A stretch of DNA of 64,000 nucleotides from Populus alba. Taxonomy: Eukaryota > Streptophyta > Magnoliopsida > Malpighiales > Salicaceae. Below are positions 59,153-64,000 of the stretch, piece by piece. The first letter of the stretch is position 1; each line of letters starts with the position of its first letter. The stretch spans positions 67,001 through 131,000 of the forward strand of contig NC_133301.1 of NCBI RefSeq assembly GCF_005239225.2. The letters are read 5' to 3'. Made by a program: the position numbers and the translations under genes. The notes below the pieces were generated by a model. It saw only the letters and a list, made by a program, of their open reading frames with translations, made no database searches and had not been told where the DNA came from.

Positions 59153-60285
59153 TTGCCAAAAAAAACTTGCTTAGTATGCAGTAGGGGGTAGAAATATCTT
59201 TTCCATTGGATAGATTTGATATTGAAATAATAATCAGAGACAAAATGATTCATTCAAGTTTTTTTTGCTATAATATAAATATTGGTTTGCCAATTAAAGC
59301 ACACATTTTAATTTTTATATTGTGGGCTTCTTTTATCTTTTAAAAAAACATTAAATAGTGAAGTTACAATCATGTCTTTAGAGAGGGGAACATGCACGTG
59401 TTGAGGGGTTTTTATATCTTTTTTTTATTGAAATAATGCAAATACAGAATTACCCTTTGGTTTTGAAAAATAAAAAAAAAGGTTGAGTGTAAAGGTATTT
59501 TCATCGTTTCTATATGGTTTTATTGTAAATATCATGTGTAATCAGGGGTAATTGAGTATTTGTATTCATATAAATTATTATTTATATTCAGAAGGCGCGT
59601 ACTCTAGGAAGTGTGGTGCCGAAACATAATTGAACGTGGCCTTCTGGGAGGCGTTTGATGCGTCTCGCCACCCCAAGTACAATGATGAGGCACGTGTGCC
59701 AAGGCGACCTGCCGATGAGATCTAGCCGAGAGTTTTCCCCTTTATCCTCCTAGAAAATCAAGCTGCCCATTGAATAAAAAAAGATCTGGCTATTTTTCTG
59801 TTAAGTTAAATTAGGTCCTTATTCTTTTGATTGTAATATATTTGGCTTTCAATTATTTGTTGAGTTATTTTTTTTCAATTACATCCCTTTGAACTTGATT
59901 TCTATATCAGAATTGGTTCTCAATCTTTTAATTCTGATTTATTTGGTCTTGAATCCTTTATTGATTTGATTTTTATTTCAATTTTATTCATTGACTTTTT
60001 ATTTTTATATCAAATATGATCCTTATTCTTTTTATTATTATTTTTAGTTGTTCTTATCATTTTCTAGATTGAGATTGTTTTTCAATGCCATCCCTTATGA
60101 TTTGGTTTTATTTTATTTTTGTTTCAAATTTAGTTCTTTTTCTTTTTTAAATTGTTCTTTTTAAATCATTTTTTTATTTGTTTTTTTCAAGTTCATCCCT
60201 AATTGTTTTGGGTGGTTATGAGTTTTACATTGTTATTTTTTCAAGTTAAACTTTTATTTTATAATCCGGTCTCATGATCCATATT
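59153..60285 (+). repeat. 1.1-kb dispersed repeat, copy 2
   Basis: This is the partner of 55020-56187 in direct orientation. It lies 130 bp beyond the broken end of the kinase fragment. Small indels and substitutions separate the copies throughout. Confidence 0.85.
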
Positions 60286-62451
60286 ACAAATTTCAAAAGG
60301 TTGGATTGAGTTGGTTTCAATCATTTTTCATTATTTAAAAAAAAAAAATCATTCATCATCATTGAGTTCACTGGAAATTGATATTCTTTGTTTTTTTTTT
60401 TTTTTGGATTCAATTGTTAATTTGATTTTTTTTTTAATTTTATTCTTCAATTCAAGATATTTGTTTGTCCTTTTTTTTGTGTGCAAATAAGTTCCTTATT
60501 CTCTTAATTACTCTTTCTTTATCCTTTAATTTTTTTATTTCATCATATGACATTTTTAGTTATTGGGATTCTGTTCTTTTGTTTTATGAAAAAAAATCAA
60601 AATGAAACCATTTTGAAAGAAAAAAAAAATCAACGGGTTTTGACTCCGTTTTTAATGGATTTTCCTAGTGCTGTCGAAACGTAGGTTAACCTGGGTTTTT
60701 GAAAATTAGCCCGATCATGGTTCAAATCGTCGAGTCAAGCCAAGTTTTTAAGTAATTGCTTTCCAGATACGATGCTTTAAATTTAGTCAGTGCTTAAAGT
60801 CATGAGTTTGAAAAGTTTACATGGATTGATATCATTTTCTTTTCCCATTACATCCTTTGCAGTTGTTCGTTTTAAAAAAGGATCTTCGTTTATCTAGCTG
60901 ACCTAGGTTTCTTTTGAAGTCTCCTTTTTTTTATCTCTTTTTTATTTTATCCTTCAAAATTCATTTTTTTTTTAAATTAAACTTATTTATTTCTGTTTTT
61001 CCTTCTATTTGGTTATCACACCTGCATGATTCTTCTCGCGGGTTTTGAAAACCTCACTTTTTTTTGTTGTTGCTTCATTTTTAGTACTTTTTTTTCATTG
61101 ATTTTTTTATAATTTCATCATTTTACATTTTAATTCATGAGGATTGACGATCTTGTTTTAGTTCTTATCCTTCAAAATTCATTTTTTTTTAGTTCTTTTT
61201 CTATGATATCAGGTCGTGAGCTTTTTCCTTTAAAATATAGTAACAACACTTGAGCTATTTTTTTTGCATTGCAAAAACAAATGTCCAACTTGCACCAAAA
61301 CACATACAACCTGTCTAGTAAAAAATACATTACTAAAGGGAAACACATTGTGCCAGTCCACATTGTTTTTCCTATTTTTCACTTATATAACTATATAATA
61401 ATTTATTACTAAATAAACTAAAATTTATGGGTTGGATACTGTGGAACTATACTGTTCACCCCCTTATATTTTACTATAGATGATACTGTTTATTTTTTAA
61501 AAGGTTTGGTATAAAATTTAAAGGGAACAAATATTTAACTCGATTGAATTCATGTTTTGTTTATACACACACACACACAAAAAGGAATGTCAGAAAAAAA
61601 AATAATTGTTTTGTTATTGTTGCTTCACTCGTTAAACTTGTAATTTGAACCATGAACTCAATCGGGTCCAATATTTTTTTATCTTAAATTTATATTCAAC
61701 CTTTTTTAAAAAAAAAACTTTCTAGATGATGAACTCAACCAGGTTCAATAATTATTTTCTCTTAAATTGATATTCAACCTTTTAAAAAAAATCAAAAATT
61801 AAATATGCAGAACAGTATAATAAAACAATTTATATCCAAAAATGTTAAATAAACAAAAAAAAAATCACAGAAGAGGGATATTAATTTAAATATTATTTTT
61901 TTAAAAAAGATATATAACAAAAGATAATAGTAAAAGAAATTATAAGAAAAAATATAATTGTCTGTTGTTGTGACTTAACTCGTTAAACCCACAACCTAGA
62001 ACTTGAACTCAACCAAGTTCAATATTTTTTTTTCACTTAAATTTATATTCAACCTTAAAAAAATTATATGACCTGGACCATGAAATTAATCAGATTCAAT
62101 ATTTTTTTCCTTTTAAATTTATAGCAAATCTTAAGGGGAAAAAAGTGAACAATGTCATCCTCTATAAAAAAGTGATAGGATGAACAATGTGGCTACACAA
62201 TGTTTATGTACACATTTTCCTCTTAAATTTATAGAAATACTTTAATAATAATAAAAATGATGAATAATATCATCCACAGTAAAACTTGAAAACTTGATGG
62301 GGTAAATAACAAGGCTATACAATGTTCACCCCACATGTTTAAATTTATTATGTAATAAAATAAAACAACACTATTTACTCAATTTTAATGTTTAATGAAA
62401 AATAAACACTGTAAATAAATTTTTAATTTTTTAAATTTATTAAAAAAAATT
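60286..62451. other. Repeat-rich intergenic
   Basis: No gene is seen. The stretch at 60630-61060 has words such as gtaggttaacctgggttt and tcgtcgagtcaagcc, like the block at 29780-31320. Four diverged units lie at 61615-62135. An (AC)n tract is at 61565-61578. Confidence 0.5.
61615..62135 (+). repeat. Four diverged units, AACTCAATC...TTCAATATTT
   Basis: Units near 61640, 61725, 62000 and 62080 share gaactcaaccaggttcaata-like text followed by cttaaatttatattcaacctt. The first and third also share tgttgtgactt or tgttgcttc, then actcgttaaac. They are non-coding. Confidence 0.65.
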
Positions 62452-63274
62452 AGGCCTTGTTTGTTTGCTGGAAAGTGGTTTCATTTTGGAAAGTGAATTC
62501 CGGGAAAGTGAATTACTTTATGATATTTAGTAGTGTAATGGAAAAAAATAAGTTGGAAAACACTTTTTAGTATTTGGTTATGCAATGGAAAGTGAGCTAG
62601 AAAATAACTTATTAATGTTTTATTTTTTTTTTTCAAGTTTATTAAAATAATAAGAAACAAATTTTTACAAATTAAAAAGTTGAATGAGAATGAAATTGAA
62701 AAAAAATATATAATTTCATAAATTATCTCAAATAAAATAAATAATAATCAAAATAATAAAGATCAAATCTAAAAAATAAAAAAAATTGAAAGATGAAGAA
62801 ATTAAAAAAATAATAGTTAACATTTCATAAATTATTTCAAATAAAATAAGTAACAATCAAAAAGAATGAGGACCAAATTTGATAGACAAAAAAATTTTAA
62901 TTAAAAAAATATTAAGGGAAAAGTAAATGAAAATTATAAAAATGAGGACCAAAATTAATATAAAAATTAAATTATAAGAGATGAAATTGAAAAACAAATA
63001 TTCAAAATAAAATATATATAGCAATCAAAAGTTTGAAGACCAAATTTGATATAATCAGCAAATAATATGACATTTCTAAATTTTTCAAAACTTCCGGAAA
63101 GTGTTTTCCGCCCAAAAATAAAAGGAAAACACTTTTCTAAAACAAAGACAAATTTTTCGTTAATCGGAAAGTGTTTTCTGTTTACTAACTTTACTAATGG
63201 CAAACAAACACATGAAAGTTTGAAAAATGATTTCCCGAAAACTACTTTTCGGAAAACAACCATAGCCTTAATAC
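62452..63274. mobile_element. MITE-like element with TTA flanks (PIF/Harbinger type?)
   Basis: The left end GGCCTTGTTTGTTTGCTGG and the right end read in reverse GGCTATGGTTGTTTTCCG form an imperfect inverted repeat. Both are flanked by TTA, the target duplication typical of PIF/Harbinger. Subterminal copies of ggaaagtg occur in both orientations near each end. The interior is AT-rich and non-coding; the frames at 62967-63294 are by-products of the inverted ends. Confidence 0.6.
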
Positions 63275-63496
63275 CCTTCATAATTAATATGTAAAAATTA
63301 ATATGAATGCCATCTTTCTTTTTTCTTTCTTATTTTAACTCGCATGTTTGAAAGAAATTTCTTAAGACTAAGAATGAATTGCATAAATAATATATTTTCA
63401 TTAATTCAAGTCAAATAAATTTTATATAGAAATAAATTTTAAATAAAAAATCAATTAACAAATTAAATCTTAAATTGCTAAAATCAACTCTTTTAG

Positions 63497-63697
63497 AGGA
63501 CATTTGATAGTGTTGTTGCGATTGTTTTTTCAAAATATTTTTTATTTAGAAATATATCAAATAATATATATTTTTTATTTTTTAAAAAAATCATTTTTGA
63601 TATCATTACATCAAAAATGATTTAAAAATCACTAAAAAAATATTAATTTTTTTTTAAAATTCAAATATTTTTTAAACACATGACAAACAACACCTTA
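63497..63697. mobile_element. Small MITE-like element
   Basis: The left part tttgatagtgttgttgcg and the right part read in reverse ggtgttgtttgtcatgtgtt are partly complementary ends around a 150-bp AT-rich core with a local inverted repeat (catttttgatatca...catcaaaaatg). It resembles the remnant at 13262-13440. Confidence 0.5.
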
Positions 63698-64000
63698 GTT
63701 CTTGAGATTCTAGAAAGTATAAAACTATTTTACTTTGATAACTCTCCTTTCTCATTACATTAGCTTTGTTGTCTTAAAATAGGTAAAATATAGTTATTAA
63801 ATTTGGATTGGCCAGACAGATTAATATAGGATCCAATCGACCTAGTGATTAGACATGTCCGAGTAAGTTAAAAAATCAGAATAAGCAGAAACTCGATAAA
63901 ATCTGGTTGACTTACCAGGTTGACCCGTGACTCCAGCAAAACCCGATTGGAACCCGATTTTTTCTTTTCTGATGAGTGTTTTCTCCTAGTCAGAAACACC
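63698..64000. other. Window edge, repeat-like sequence
   Basis: The words ggttgacttaccaggttgacccgtgactc and the preceding atccaatcgacc resemble the gttaacc-rich repeats elsewhere in the window, suggesting the start of another element cut by the window edge. No gene is seen. Confidence 0.4.

Noticed and set aside
1..64000. tRNA, rRNA or snoRNA genes
   Set aside because: I scanned for cloverleaf-like GC-rich blocks with GGTTCGAATCC-type arms and for C/D box pairs and saw none I could support; tRNAscan-SE and a covariance-model search would be decisive.

Overview
This is plant nuclear DNA. The evidence is AT-rich intergenic sequence, genes split by short GT-AG introns, a Ty1/copia LTR retrotransposon, MITE-like repeats, and plant-type genes such as DUF1218, GH17-X8 and a Raf-like kinase fragment. 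Gene style and repeat style suggest a woody eudicot, perhaps a poplar relative (Salicaceae), but I could not test this by search. All exon boundaries were read by hand from splice signals and frame continuity.

Left third (1-27 kb). A DUF1218 membrane protein gene (1194-2323, minus) is followed by a complete copia element (3808-9075, minus). The element has LTRs that look identical, a 5-bp target duplication and two nonsense codons in gag-pol. It sits 40 bp upstream of the start codon of a SANT/Myb-like gene (9116-12076), which also carries a one-base frameshift. Next come RNA polymerase III subunit RPC6 (13816-14535, minus), a decayed and apparently intronless HemK/PrmC methyltransferase copy (15131-16131, minus), a GPI-type GH17 beta-1,3-glucanase with an X8 domain (18858-20665), and an eight-exon endonuclease V gene (23963-27252, minus).

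Right part (28.9-57.9 kb). The main feature is a cluster of five Deg/HtrA-like trypsin-fold genes, here named E (28896-29522, minus), A (33228-38944, minus), B (39995-44165, plus), C (47493-52481, minus) and D (56987-57860, plus). A, B and C share a ten-exon layout, several exons of identical length, and a C-terminal PDZ-like module. Their catalytic His, Asp and Ser positions are all replaced: His by Ser or Asn, Asp by Asn, Ser by Ile or Thr. D has also lost all three; E has lost only His. The genes look like a local family of pseudoproteases. Between B and C lie a copy of the A/B intergenic region and a fragment of a B intron, which I read as the remains of a deleted copy.

Right end (58-64 kb). 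This holds a truncated kinase 3-prime fragment, two copies of a 1.1-kb repeat that flank gene D, MITE-like elements and diverged repeats, with no intact gene. The cluster genes probably act by binding rather than by cleavage; that is inference. The other genes are unrelated housekeeping or cell-wall functions.
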